Assembly (NCBI GenBank): GCA_006227775.1
Contig: SBFV01000330.1
Coordinates: 1-33,977 of the forward strand
Source: Gammaproteobacteria bacterium
GTDB lineage: Bacteria > Pseudomonadota > Gammaproteobacteria > Chromatiales > Chromatiaceae
Direction of reading: 5' to 3'
DNA length: 33,977 nt
The notes beneath the pieces are model-generated. The model saw nothing but the letters and a program-made list of their open reading frames with translations, ran no database searches and was not told where the DNA came from. Positions 14,911 to 24,150 of this stretch are shown in pieces; position 1 is the first letter of the stretch; each line of letters begins with the position of its first letter. The position numbers were made by a program, and so were the translations under genes.

Positions 14911-16899
14911 ATGGAAAACGTCTACCTGACTATCGTCCTCGCCCCGTTGCTGGGGTCCATCATCGCCGGGTTCTTCGGGGGCCGGATCGGTCGGGCGGGG
15001 GCCCACTGGGTGACCATACTGGGGGTTGGGCTCTCCTGTCTGCTGTCGCTCTACGTTGTCGTTGGCTTCGTGCGGGGCACCCTCCGAGTCTTCGACGGCC
15101 CGGTCTATACCTGGATGGTCAGCGGGGGTATCCAGTTCGAGATCGGATTCCTGGTCGACAAGCTCACCGCGCTGATGATGGCGGTGGTGACCTTCGTTTC
15201 GCTCATGGTGCATATCTACACCATCGGTTACATGGCGGACGATGAGCACAACTGGCCCAAGGAGTCCCTGGCCGGGAAGAATGGTTACCAGCGCTTTTTC
15301 AGCTACATTTCTCTGTTCACCTTCTCCATGCTGATGCTGGTGATGTCGAACAACTTTCTCCAGCTATTCTTCGGCTGGGAGGCGGTGGGCCTGGTTTCGT
15401 ACCTGCTCATCGGTTTCTGGTCGGTGCGCGAGTCGGCCATCTTCGCCAACCTCAAGGCCTTTTTGGTCAACCGGGTGGGTGACTTCGGGTTCATCCTCGG
15501 CATCGCCGCCGTGGCCATGTACTTCCAATCCCTGGATTATCGGGAGGTGTTCGCCGCGGCCCCGCAACTGGCCAACGTCCAGATCCCCATCTGGGGAGAC
15601 ACACACTGGTCTTTGATGACGGTCATCTGCGTCCTGCTCTTCATCGGCGCCATGGGTAAGTCCGCCCAGGTACCCCTGCACGTCTGGCTGCCGGACTCCA
15701 TGGAAGGTCCGACCCCGATCTCCGCCCTGATCCATGCCGCCACCATGGTCACCGCTGGTATCTTCATGGTGGCGCGCATGTCGCCCCTTTATGAACTGTC
15801 GGAGACGGCCCTCAGCTTCGTCATGATCATTGGCGCCACCACGGCCTTCTTCATGGGTCTGATCGGGCTGGTCCAGAACGACATCAAGCGGGTGGTGGCC
15901 TATTCCACGCTCTCTCAGCTCGGCTACATGATCACAGCCCTGGGGGCATCCGCCTATGCCGCGGGCATCTTCCACCTCATGACCCACGCCTTCTTCAAGG
16001 CATTGCTCTTCTTGGCGGCGGGATCGGTCATCATCGCCATGCATCACGACCAGGACATCCGCAACATGGGGGGGCTGCGCAAGTATCTCCCCATCACCTG
16101 GATCACCTTCCTGCTGGGTTCCCTGGCCTTGATCGGTTTCCCGGGGTTCTCAGGTTTCTTCTCCAAGGATGCCATCATTGAGGCGGTGCATCTGTCCCAA
16201 GTGAGCGGGGCGGGGTACGCGAGCGTCCTCCTGACCCTGGGTGTCTTCATTACGGCCCTGTACAGCTTCCGGCTCTATTTCCTCGTCTTTCACGGGCGGG
16301 AGCGGATGGACGAGCATACCCGTCATCACCTCCACGAAACCCCGGCGGTGGTCTGGGTGCCTTTGGCCCTGTTGGCGGTACCCTCGGTTGTCATCGGCTG
16401 GTTGACGGTGGAGGCGGTACTCTTCGGCGACTGGTTCAAGGATGTCATCATGGTCGCGCCACACCATGATGTCCTGGCCCAGATGGGGGCTGGTTATCAC
16501 GGCCAGGTCGGGTTCGTCCTCCATGGCCTTATGGCGCCACCCTTCTGGTTGGCCATGGGCGGTCTGGCCCTGGCCTGGTACATCTATATGATGAAGCCCG
16601 TCATCGCCGGTTATCTGATGGTCCGGTTCGGGGTCCTCTACCGGATCCTCGACGGTAAATATGGCTTTGACCAGCTCAACATGGCCCTCTTCGCCGGGGG
16701 CAGCCGAGGACTGGGCAAACTCTTCTGGAAGACCGGTGATCAGAAGATCATCGATGGCACCCTGATCAATGGTTCGGCCCACGGGGTGGGTTGGATCGCG
16801 GAGCGCCTGCGTTGCATCCAGACCGGCTATCTTTATCACTATGCCATCGCCATGATTCTTGGGCTGGTGGTCCTGCTGACGGTCTTCGTGACCTTCTGA
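14911..16899 (+). CDS. nuoL: NADH-quinone oxidoreductase subunit L (antiporter-like)
   Basis: A 662-residue antiporter-like proton-pumping subunit at the distal end of the membrane arm, with a C-terminal extension that should form the lateral helix HL. Key ionisable residues are visible: the Glu in FGWEAVGLVSYLL (about residue 155) and the Lys in GKSAQVPLHVWLPDSMEGPTP (about residue 250). The HxxTHAFFKALLFL-like segment (HLMTHAFFKALLFLAAG) is also present. Length and order in the operon are normal. Confidence 0.98.
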   Translation: MENVYLTIVLAPLLGSIIAGFFGGRIGRAGAHWVTILGVGLSCLLSLYVVVGFVRGTLRVFDGPVYTWMVSGGIQFEIGFLVDKLTALMMAVVTFVSLMVHIYTIGYMADDEHNWPKESLAGKNGYQRFFSYISLFTFSMLMLVMSNNFLQLFFGWEAVGLVSYLLIGFWSVRESAIFANLKAFLVNRVGDFGFILGIAAVAMYFQSLDYREVFAAAPQLANVQIPIWGDTHWSLMTVICVLLFIGAMGKSAQVPLHVWLPDSMEGPTPISALIHAATMVTAGIFMVARMSPLYELSETALSFVMIIGATTAFFMGLIGLVQNDIKRVVAYSTLSQLGYMITALGASAYAAGIFHLMTHAFFKALLFLAAGSVIIAMHHDQDIRNMGGLRKYLPITWITFLLGSLALIGFPGFSGFFSKDAIIEAVHLSQVSGAGYASVLLTLGVFITALYSFRLYFLVFHGRERMDEHTRHHLHETPAVVWVPLALLAVPSVVIGWLTVEAVLFGDWFKDVIMVAPHHDVLAQMGAGYHGQVGFVLHGLMAPPFWLAMGGLALAWYIYMMKPVIAGYLMVRFGVLYRILDGKYGFDQLNMALFAGGSRGLGKLFWKTGDQKIIDGTLINGSAHGVGWIAERLRCIQTGYLYHYAIAMILGLVVLLTVFVTF

Positions 16900-16921
16900 T
16901 TGCCGAGGGAGACCGCTGACC

Positions 16922-18469
16922 ATGCAATTCGCGCTTCCGGTTCTGACGCTGTGCATCTGGCTCCCCATCGTTGGCGGCCTGGCGGTCCTGACGAGTGGCG
17001 ACAAGTCACCCGATGTCTCCCGCTGGGCGGCGCTGGGTTTTTCGGTGTTAACCTTTTTGATCAGCCTTCTGCTGTGGACCGGTTTCGACCCCGCTTCGGC
17101 GGAGATGCAGTTCGTTGAAATCGCCCCCTGGATACCGAGCTTCAATGCTTGGTATCACCTCGGGGTGGATGGCATCTCCATGCCGCTGATCATCCTCACC
17201 ACCTTCATCACTATCCTGGTGATCATCGCCGGCTGGGAAGTCATCCACTACAAGCCGTCCCAGTACCTGGCCGCCTTCCTCATCATGGAGGGGGTCATGG
17301 TGGGCGTATTCTCCGCCCTGGACGCGGTCCTGTTCTATGTCTTCTGGGAAGCCATGCTCATCCCGATGTTCATCATCATCGGGGTCTGGGGCGGGCCCAA
17401 TCGGGTCTATGCCACCATCAAGTTTTTCCTTTATACCTTTTTCGGCTCGGTGTTCATGCTGGTCGCCCTGATCTACATGTATTTCAAGTCAGGTTCCTAC
17501 AGCATTCTGGATTTTCAGCAACTGCCCCTGAGCCTTACTGAGCAGGTCTGGATCTTCCTGGCCTTCCTGGCGGCCTTCGCCGTCAAGGTGCCCATGTGGC
17601 CGGTTCATACCTGGTTGCCGGATGCCCACGTCGAGGCCCCGACCGGCGGTTCGGTGATCCTGGCGGCCATCATGCTCAAGATTGGTGGATATGGCTTCCT
17701 GCGCTTCAGTCTGCCCATCACCCCCGACGCCAGCGCTACCCTCGACTGGCTGGTGATCGCCATGTCCCTCATCGCTGTGGTCTATATCGGTTTTGTCGCG
17801 CTGGTGCAGCAGGACATGAAGAAACTGATCGCCTACTCCTCGATCGCCCACATGGGTTTCGTCACCCTGGGCTTCTTCATCGCCTTCACCATTTTCAACC
17901 GGTCCGAGGCCGAAGGCGGCGTCGTCCTGGGCATGGCTGGCGGCATGGTCCAGATGGTGTCCCATGGCTTCATCTCGGCGGCTATGTTCCTGTGCGTCGG
18001 CGTGCTCTATGACCGTCTCCATTCCCGCGAGATTTCCACCTACGGCGGCGTCATCCATCGGATGCCCGTATTCGGTGCCCTGATGGTATTTTTCGCCATG
18101 GCCAATGCGGGCCTCCCGGGCACCTCCGGTTTCGTTGGCGAGTTCATGGTCATTCTGGCGAGCTTTCAGGCCGATTTTTGGTATGCCTTCCTAGCCGCCA
18201 CCACCCTGATCCTGGGGGCCGCCTATACCCTGTGGATGGTCAAACGGGTTGTCTATGGGCCCGTGACCAGCGACAAGGTGGCGGGGCTGCGGGACGCCAA
18301 CGGGCGTGAGATCCTGGTATTGGGGACCCTGGCCATCGCCGTTCTGGCCCTGGGTGTCTGGCCCGATCCCCTGGTGAACGTAATGGATGCCAGCATCCAA
18401 AATCTGGTTCAGCACATCGGGGTCTCCAAAATCGCGGCTGGCCCAGCGGCGGTCGCGGCCCTGCCCTGA
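16922..18469 (+). CDS. nuoM: NADH-quinone oxidoreductase subunit M (antiporter-like)
   Basis: A 515-residue antiporter-like proton-pumping subunit. Family motifs include FYVFWEAMLIPMFIIIGVWGG with its essential Glu (about residue 142), the Lys in FAVKVPMWPVHTWLPDAHVEAPT, and the second Lys in IMLKIGGYG. A GGGAG ribosome binding site precedes the start. The 126-base gap to nuoN contains no gene, and no terminator was found there. Confidence 0.98.
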   Translation: MQFALPVLTLCIWLPIVGGLAVLTSGDKSPDVSRWAALGFSVLTFLISLLLWTGFDPASAEMQFVEIAPWIPSFNAWYHLGVDGISMPLIILTTFITILVIIAGWEVIHYKPSQYLAAFLIMEGVMVGVFSALDAVLFYVFWEAMLIPMFIIIGVWGGPNRVYATIKFFLYTFFGSVFMLVALIYMYFKSGSYSILDFQQLPLSLTEQVWIFLAFLAAFAVKVPMWPVHTWLPDAHVEAPTGGSVILAAIMLKIGGYGFLRFSLPITPDASATLDWLVIAMSLIAVVYIGFVALVQQDMKKLIAYSSIAHMGFVTLGFFIAFTIFNRSEAEGGVVLGMAGGMVQMVSHGFISAAMFLCVGVLYDRLHSREISTYGGVIHRMPVFGALMVFFAMANAGLPGTSGFVGEFMVILASFQADFWYAFLAATTLILGAAYTLWMVKRVVYGPVTSDKVAGLRDANGREILVLGTLAIAVLALGVWPDPLVNVMDASIQNLVQHIGVSKIAAGPAAVAALP

Positions 18470-18595
18470 CCCTTAAAGAGACCTTAGCGTGAAAGTCGCC
18501 AGCCGCAGCTTTATCTCGGGTGTGGCGGTACCACTCATGACAGTTAGCCCGGGGCATCCTCCGAGCGCGGTTCCCCTCGACAGCGGAAGATCAGA

Positions 18596-20032
18596 ATGAC
18601 CTTCGATTACGCCCAGTTAGTACCCCTCGTCCCGGAGATCGCGGTCTTGGCGCTCGCCAGCATTCTGCTGCTGGTGGATCTCTGGCTCAAGGACGATGAC
18701 AAGGGTAAAAATCACCTCATCGCGGTGTTCGGGTTGGTGGTGGTCATCGGTCTCACGGGCCTCGTCGGGAGCGAACACCGGGAGATCGTCCTTAACGGTT
18801 CCTATATCCGGGACCCCATGAGCGATGTCCTCAAGATTGCCATCCTGGTGATCAGCCTGCTCTCATTCGTCTATTCCCGTGACTATCTGCGGGATCGTGG
18901 CATGCTGGTGGGTGAATTCTATGTGCTGACCTTGTGCGCGGTGCTGGGCATGATGGTCATGGTTTCCGCCAACAGCTTCCTGACCCTGTACCTGGGGCTT
19001 GAATTGCTGGCGCTGTCCCTGTACGCCCTGGTTGCCTTCGACCGTGACAGCCCGAGTGGGGCCGAAGCCGCCATGAAGTATTTCGTGCTGGGCGCCCTGG
19101 GTTCCGGTCTGCTGCTCTATGGCATCTCCATGCTTTATGGCGCCTCGGGGTCGCTGGAACTTGGCCCCGTGGCACGGGCGGTGGCCTGGCAGGGAGCGGA
19201 CAATCAGGTCCTGGTTTTCGGTCTGGTCTTCGTCGTCATTGGTATCGGTTTCAAATTTGGCGCCGTCCCCTTCCACATGTGGGTACCTGATACCTATCAG
19301 GGGGCTCCCAACCCGGTGGTGCTCTTCCTCGGCAGTGCCCCCAAGATAGCCGCCTTCGCCCTGGCTTTCCGTCTTCTCGTCGATGGGCTGGGGCAACTGC
19401 ATGGCGACTGGCAGGGCATGCTGGTCATCCTGGCGGTCATATCCCTGGCGGTAGGTAACATCGTCGCCATCGCTCAGACCAACATCAAGCGCATGCTCGC
19501 CTATTCGACCATCTCCCATGTGGGGTTCATCTTTCTCGGTCTTCTGGCCGGTACGGTTGAAGGTTTCGCCGCGGCCATGTTCTACGCCATCGTCTATGCC
19601 CTGATGGCCGCCGGTGGTTTCGGTCTGCTGGTGATGATGAGCCGCCAGGGGCATGAAGTCGAACGACTGGACGATCTCAAGGGTCTCAACGAGCGCGATT
19701 CCTGGCAGGCGGCCATGATGGCCCTGGTCATGTTCTCCATGGCCGGGGTTCCACCTACCGTTGGTTTCATGGCCAAGTTGCTGGTGCTTGACGCCGTTAT
19801 CAGCATCGGCTTCTGGTGGCTGGCCCTGATCGCCGTTTTCTTTTCCGTCATTGGGGCCTTCTACTACCTGCGGGTGGTCAAGATCATTTACTTCGACCAG
19901 CCGGAGATCGCCGGGCCCCTCGTGGTTGGCACGGGCGCCCGCTTTGCGCTTTCCTTCAACGGCTTGGCGATCCTCTTCCTGGGCATCTTTCCGGCCAGCC
20001 TCCTGGCTTACTGTCAGGCGGCTTTCGCCTGA
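18596..20032 (+). CDS. nuoN: NADH-quinone oxidoreductase subunit N (antiporter-like)
   Basis: The 478-residue antiporter-like subunit nearest NuoK and the last gene of the nuo operon. Features include LYLGLELLALSLYALVAF with the membrane Glu, the GFKFGAVPFHMWVPDTYQGAP channel segment, and FLGSAPKIAAFALAFR with its Lys. A GGAAG ribosome binding site precedes the ATG. All 14 nuo subunits are now accounted for, uninterrupted and in the canonical order A to N. Confidence 0.98.
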   Translation: MTFDYAQLVPLVPEIAVLALASILLLVDLWLKDDDKGKNHLIAVFGLVVVIGLTGLVGSEHREIVLNGSYIRDPMSDVLKIAILVISLLSFVYSRDYLRDRGMLVGEFYVLTLCAVLGMMVMVSANSFLTLYLGLELLALSLYALVAFDRDSPSGAEAAMKYFVLGALGSGLLLYGISMLYGASGSLELGPVARAVAWQGADNQVLVFGLVFVVIGIGFKFGAVPFHMWVPDTYQGAPNPVVLFLGSAPKIAAFALAFRLLVDGLGQLHGDWQGMLVILAVISLAVGNIVAIAQTNIKRMLAYSTISHVGFIFLGLLAGTVEGFAAAMFYAIVYALMAAGGFGLLVMMSRQGHEVERLDDLKGLNERDSWQAAMMALVMFSMAGVPPTVGFMAKLLVLDAVISIGFWWLALIAVFFSVIGAFYYLRVVKIIYFDQPEIAGPLVVGTGARFALSFNGLAILFLGIFPASLLAYCQAAFA

Positions 20033-20079
20033 ATCGCACTGGCCAAGGGCCGGAGCCTTCGCGAGCCAACTCAAAGACC

Positions 20080-20095
20080 CTTCCCGCGCGGGAAG
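20080..20095. repeat. 16-bp perfect palindrome downstream of nuoN
   Basis: CTTCCC-GCGC-GGGAAG is a perfect palindrome 48 bases after the nuoN stop. No T tract follows, so it is not a standard intrinsic terminator. It could be an RNA 3' stabilising hairpin or a protein-binding site. The rest of 20033-20324, ahead of the rubrerythrin gene, shows only a GC-rich imperfect inverted repeat (CCCCGGG copies near 20133 and 20153) and no clear promoter. Confidence 0.4.
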
Positions 20096-20324
20096 AATCC
20101 AGCCTGCTGGTTGAGCATACGGCAGCTATTCCCCGGGCGGAACTGACAACCAGCCCCGGGGTCTTGCCCCATCCCGGCACACACTGGAGCGGCCATAGGC
20201 TCGGCCTATCGATCGAATCAGCACTGCCCATTGGTTTTTTCGCAGTTCAGGGATTAAGCTGTGTCGTGCGCTTAGCGTGTACCTAACCAACACTGAACCT
20301 GATCATTCCGCTTGGAGGAAATCA

Positions 20325-20744
20325 ATGGAACTCAAGGGCAGCAAGACCGAACAGTGCCTCAAGGAGGCCTTCGCCGGCGAATCCCAGGCCAACCGCCGTT
20401 ACCTCTACTTCGCCGCCAAGGCGGATGTCGAGGGCTACAACGACGTCGCCGCCGTTTTCCGTTCCACCGCCGAAGGTGAGACCGGCCATGCCCATGGCCA
20501 CCTGGAGTACCTGGAGGCTTCCGGCGACCCCGCCACCGGCCTGCCGATCGGCGGCACCAGTGACAACCTCAAGGCCTCCATTGCCGGCGAGACCCACGAG
20601 TACACCGACATGTACCCGGGAATGGCCAAGACAGCCCGTGATGAAGGCTTTGACGAGATCGGCGACTGGTTCGAGACCCTGGCCAAGGCCGAGCGGTCCC
20701 ACGCCAACCGCTTCCAGAAGGCCCTGGACGCCCTCGACGCCTGA
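20325..20744 (+). CDS. Rubrerythrin without rubredoxin domain (erythrin type)
   Basis: A 139-residue ferritin-like diiron protein, expected to act as a cytoplasmic peroxide reductase. The diiron ligands are visible: E19 in FAGESQANRRYL, E52 and H55 in GETGH, E89 or E92 in GETHEYTDM, and E123 and H126 in AERSH. The C-terminal rubredoxin domain of classical rubrerythrin is absent, so electrons must come from a separate carrier; the Fe-S protein encoded next is one candidate. The start at 20325 follows a strong GGAGG ribosome binding site. An upstream start at 20277 would add 16 unrelated residues. Confidence 0.92.
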   Translation: MELKGSKTEQCLKEAFAGESQANRRYLYFAAKADVEGYNDVAAVFRSTAEGETGHAHGHLEYLEASGDPATGLPIGGTSDNLKASIAGETHEYTDMYPGMAKTARDEGFDEIGDWFETLAKAERSHANRFQKALDALDA

Positions 20745-20756
20745 TAGACGATGCGC

Positions 20757-20778
20757 GGCGGCCTAGTTGGCTGCCGCC
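20757..20778 (+). other. Small GC hairpin between rubrerythrin and Fe-S protein genes
   Basis: GGCGGC-N10-GCCGCC lies 12 bases after the rubrerythrin stop, with no T tract. It could trim or stabilise the rubrerythrin message and so allow a higher level of that product than of the downstream genes. This is inference only. Confidence 0.3.
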
Positions 20779-20914
20779 ATCAAGGTCCCGGGGTGATGGG
20801 GAGCGAAAGACCCTCTCCCCGGGCACTGGCGCTCAGTCTCTCGACAAGAAGGGCTCATCTGACTGGTGCTCATTTGCGGCCCTTCGACATCCAGAATCAC
20901 TCAGGAGCAAGCCC

Positions 20915-22246
20915 ATGCCCGCTCGCGAAGGAAGCCTTGAAGCTCCCACCAGGCACAGTCTCGATTGGACCAATCCCAAGTTCTACGACGAGGAGGACCT
21001 GTTCAAGGAGTTGGAGCGGGTTTTCGATATCTGTCACGGTTGCCGGCGTTGCGTCAGCCTGTGCCAGTCCTTTCCGGAACTTTTCGACCTGGTGGACGAA
21101 TCTCCCACCATGGAATTGGACGGTGTCGCCAAGGCCGATTACTGGCGGGTCGTGGACCACTGCTACCTGTGCGACCTCTGTTTCATGACCAAGTGTCCCT
21201 ATGTGCCTCCTCACGCCTGGAATCTGGACTTTCCCCATCTCATGCTGCGCGCCAAGGCGGTCAAGTTCAAACAGGGGAAGACCAAGCCACGGGACAAGAT
21301 CCTTTCCAGCACCGATGCCGTGGGTGCCCTGGCCAGCCTGCCCGGTGTGTCAGGCATCGTCAACGCCGTCAATAAATCCGACCTTGGTCGCAAGGCCCTG
21401 GAGGTAACCCTGGGTGTTCACCCCCAGGCCCGTATTCCGGAGTACCACTCCAATACCTTGCGTAAGCAACTGGCGAACAAGGTTAGTCGCCAGGTTACGG
21501 GAGAGGCGGCGGGGAACACCACCGGTAAGGTGGCCCTCTTCACCACCTGCTACAACAACGTCAACGAGCCCGATGTGGGTATGGATCTGGTGGCGGTCTT
21601 CGAGCACAACGGCATTCCTATCACCATTCCGGTCAAGGAGAAGTGCTGCGGTATGCCCAAGCTCGAACTGGGGGATCTGGATACCGTCAAGGCCCACATG
21701 GAGGAGAACATCCCGGTCCTGCTGCAACTGGTTGACGCAGGCTGGGACATCGTCGCCCCCATCCCCTCCTGCGTCCTTATGTTCAAGCAGGAACTACCGT
21801 TGATGTTCCCTCAGGATGCCCGGGTGCGGAAGATCCGTGAGCGCATCTACGATCCCTTCGAGTACCTGATGCTGCGCCACAAGCACGGCAAACTGCGTAC
21901 TGATTTCAAGCAACCCCTGGGCACTGTCGCCTACCATGCGGCCTGCCACCAGCGGGTGCAGAACCTGGGGCAGAAGACCCGGGAGGTGCTGGCCCTGATC
22001 CCGGACACCAAGATTGAGATCATCGAGCGCTGCTCTGGCCATGACGGTACTTACGCCGTCAAAAAGGAATACCACGAGTACTCGATGAAGATCGTCACCC
22101 CGGTCGTCAACAAAGTGAAGCAGCTCAAGCCGGACTACTACGGCAGTGACTGTCCCATGGCCGGCCAGCACATCGGTCATGGCCTCAAGGACGGTACCGC
22201 GCCCAAGCACCCGCTGACCTTGCTGCGTATCGCCTACGGCCTTTGA
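20915..22246 (+). CDS. GlpC/HdrD-like CCG-domain Fe-S oxidoreductase
   Basis: A 443-residue soluble iron-sulfur protein related to the GlpC and heterodisulfide-reductase D families. The N-terminal part has two 4Fe-4S motifs: C40-x2-C43-x2-C46-x3-C50 (CHGCRRCVSLC) and C83-x2-C86-x2-C89-x4-C94 (CYLCDLCFMTKC). The C-terminal half contains CCG-type cysteine segments: TTCYNN, KCCGMPKLELGD, YHAACHQR, RCSGHDGTYA and GSDCPMAG. It carries no flavin domain. A GGAGC ribosome binding site precedes the ATG. Its neighbours are rubrerythrin and DUF3501, a set found together in many proteobacteria. A role passing electrons to rubrerythrin, or in thiol/disulfide redox chemistry, is inferred; the substrate is unknown. 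Confidence 0.88.
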   Translation: MPAREGSLEAPTRHSLDWTNPKFYDEEDLFKELERVFDICHGCRRCVSLCQSFPELFDLVDESPTMELDGVAKADYWRVVDHCYLCDLCFMTKCPYVPPHAWNLDFPHLMLRAKAVKFKQGKTKPRDKILSSTDAVGALASLPGVSGIVNAVNKSDLGRKALEVTLGVHPQARIPEYHSNTLRKQLANKVSRQVTGEAAGNTTGKVALFTTCYNNVNEPDVGMDLVAVFEHNGIPITIPVKEKCCGMPKLELGDLDTVKAHMEENIPVLLQLVDAGWDIVAPIPSCVLMFKQELPLMFPQDARVRKIRERIYDPFEYLMLRHKHGKLRTDFKQPLGTVAYHAACHQRVQNLGQKTREVLALIPDTKIEIIERCSGHDGTYAVKKEYHEYSMKIVTPVVNKVKQLKPDYYGSDCPMAGQHIGHGLKDGTAPKHPLTLLRIAYGL

Positions 22247-22276
22247 TGCCCTTGGATTTGAGGAGGTATCTCACCC

Positions 22277-22858
22277 ATGAGCCAACTGACCGCCGCCGAT
22301 CTCTACAGCCTCGAGCAGTATGCCAAGATTCGTAAGGAATTCCGCGCCAAGGTCATCGACCACAAGCGCAACCGCAAGGTCCACATCGGCCCCAACGCCA
22401 CCCTCTATTTCGAGGACCGGCTGACCATGCAGTACCAGATCCAGGAGATGCTGCGCATCGAGCGCATCTTCGAGGAGGAGGGCATCCAGGACGAGCTCAA
22501 TGCCTACAATCCCCTGATCCCGGATGGCCGTAACTTCAAGGCCACCTTTATGGTGGAGTTTCCCGACATTGAGGAGCGCAAGGTCGCACTGGCCCGGCTG
22601 ATCGGTATCGAGGACCGGGTATGGCTCCAGGTTAGCGGCCATGACCCGGTTTTCGCCATCGCCGACGAAGACCTGGAACGGGAAAACGACAGCAAGACTT
22701 CCTCGGTGCATTTCCTGCGCTTTGAAGTGAGCGATGCCATGGCGGCCGCCCTGAAGGCGGGAGCCGCCCTATCCCTGGGAATTACTCACCCCAATTACGA
22801 CTACCGGGTCGAGGCCGTGCCCGCCACCCGCGAATCCCTGACCGCCGATCTGGCCTGA
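22277..22858 (+). CDS. DUF3501 family protein
   Basis: A 193-residue soluble protein with no transmembrane segment or cysteine cluster. It is recognised as DUF3501 by the N-terminal pattern LTAADLYSLEQYAKIRKEFRAKVIDHKRNRKV, followed by LYFEDRLTMQYQIQEMLRIERIF and the central NPLIPDGRNFKATFMVEF. Its biochemical function is not known. It follows the Fe-S protein by 30 bases with a strong GGAGG ribosome binding site, and the rubrerythrin/Fe-S/DUF3501 linkage suggests a shared process, perhaps defence against oxidative damage. This is inference from context. Confidence 0.88.
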   Translation: MSQLTAADLYSLEQYAKIRKEFRAKVIDHKRNRKVHIGPNATLYFEDRLTMQYQIQEMLRIERIFEEEGIQDELNAYNPLIPDGRNFKATFMVEFPDIEERKVALARLIGIEDRVWLQVSGHDPVFAIADEDLERENDSKTSSVHFLRFEVSDAMAAALKAGAALSLGITHPNYDYRVEAVPATRESLTADLA

Positions 22859-22873
22859 GCCTGAACACCATTT

Positions 22874-23929
22874 ATGCCCAGTCTTTTTGAGCCCATTCGC
22901 ATCGGCGCCTGGGAATTGCCCCATCGAATTCTCATGTCGCCTCTGACCCGCACCCGCGCCGGTTTCGGCCGGGTGCCTACCCCACTCATGGCCGAATACT
23001 ATGTTCAGCGCGCCAGCGCGGGCCTGATCATATCGGAGGCCACCTCCGTCGATCCCCATGGGGTGGGCTATTACGACACCCCCGGCATCTGGTCCCCGGA
23101 ACAGGTCGCCGGCTGGCGTCAGGTCACCCAGGCCGTCCACGCCGCCGGGGGTCGCATGGTGCTGCAACTCTGGCACGTGGGTCGCATCTCCGATCCCATA
23201 TTCCTCAATGGGGACTTTCCCGTCGCTCCCAGCGCCATCGCCGCCGCGGGCCACGTGAGCCAGCTCAGGCCCGAAAAGCCCTATGTCGTCCCCCGCGCCC
23301 TCGCCACCGAGGAGATTCCGGCCATCGTCGCCGCTTTCCGCCGGGGAGCCGAGAACGCCAAGGCCGCCGGCTTCGACGGGGTCGAGATCCACGGCGCCAA
23401 TGGCTATCTGCTTGACCAGTTTCTCCAGGACGGCACCAACCAACGCACCGATGCCTATGGCGGCCCCATCGAAAACCGCGCCCGACTCATGCTGGAAGTC
23501 ATCGATGCCTGCATCGCCGTCTGGGGCGCCGACCGGGTGGGGCTGCACCTGGCCCCCCGCTGCGATGTCCACGACATGGGGGATTCGGATCCTCGCGCCA
23601 CCTTCGGCTATGTGGCGGAAGCCTGCCGTCACCGGGGTCTCGCCTTCCTCTGTGCCCGGGAGTCCCAGGAGGAACCTCGCCTTGGCCCGGAGCTGAAACG
23701 GATTTTCGGTGGCCCCTACATCGCCAACGGTGGCCTGACCCCGGACCAGGCCCAGGCCCTGCTCGACCGGGGCGAGGCCGATGCGGTGGCCTGGGGCCAG
23801 CTCTTCATCGCCAACCCAGATCTGCCGGAGCGCTTCCGCCAGGGCGCGCCCCTCAATACCCCCGACCCGACCACCTTTTACGGCTCTGGTCCCGGCGGCT
23901 ACACGGATTACCCCCGCTTGGCATCCTGA
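22874..23929 (+). CDS. Old Yellow Enzyme family alkene reductase (NemA-like)
   Basis: A 351-residue FMN-dependent TIM-barrel oxidoreductase that reduces activated C=C bonds or electrophiles such as N-ethylmaleimide using NAD(P)H. Motifs include MSPLTRTRA near residue 21, the HVGR turn, the substrate-binding and catalytic EIHGANGYLLDQFLQDGTNQRTD with His, Asn and Tyr in the family positions, and the FMN phosphate region IANGGLTPDQA to WGQLFIANPDLPERF. It follows the DUF3501 gene by 15 bases, so it may be cotranscribed, although its ribosome binding site is weak. Detoxification of reactive electrophiles would fit the neighbouring redox genes. The exact substrate cannot be told. Confidence 0.9.
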   Translation: MPSLFEPIRIGAWELPHRILMSPLTRTRAGFGRVPTPLMAEYYVQRASAGLIISEATSVDPHGVGYYDTPGIWSPEQVAGWRQVTQAVHAAGGRMVLQLWHVGRISDPIFLNGDFPVAPSAIAAAGHVSQLRPEKPYVVPRALATEEIPAIVAAFRRGAENAKAAGFDGVEIHGANGYLLDQFLQDGTNQRTDAYGGPIENRARLMLEVIDACIAVWGADRVGLHLAPRCDVHDMGDSDPRATFGYVAEACRHRGLAFLCARESQEEPRLGPELKRIFGGPYIANGGLTPDQAQALLDRGEADAVAWGQLFIANPDLPERFRQGAPLNTPDPTTFYGSGPGGYTDYPRLAS

Positions 23930-24114
23930 TTCGCTAAGTCCAGCATCAGGTGCCTGTTTCGGTCAGGCGAAGGAAGGGGGGCGGTGTCTGGCGGGGGTGT
24001 CAACCGCAGGGATGCTGGCGCCAAGCCTACAGGGACCGATTCACGTCGTCCCCCGCCTGACGCACCCGGCTCGGGGCAGATGGGACACTGTCGGGAAAAA
24101 ACCAAAGGGGCATA

Positions 24115-24141
24115 AAAAAGGCCCCGCGAGGGGGCCTTTTT
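24115..24141 (-). terminator. Terminator of tRNA-Leu(CAG), possibly bidirectional
   Basis: A GGCCCC/GGGGCC stem with a short GCGA-containing loop is flanked by A and T tracts on both sides (AAAAA before, TTTTT after). On the minus strand it lies 9 bases past the tRNA 3' end. On the plus strand it could also end transcription from the OYE-family gene. The 186 bases between that gene and the hairpin show nothing else recognisable. Confidence 0.85.
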
Positions 24142-24150
24142 CAACCTATC

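Noticed and set aside
20133..20160. CCCCGGG inverted repeat as the nuo operon terminator
   Set aside because: The stem needs a bulge and is followed by TCTTGCC, not a T tract.
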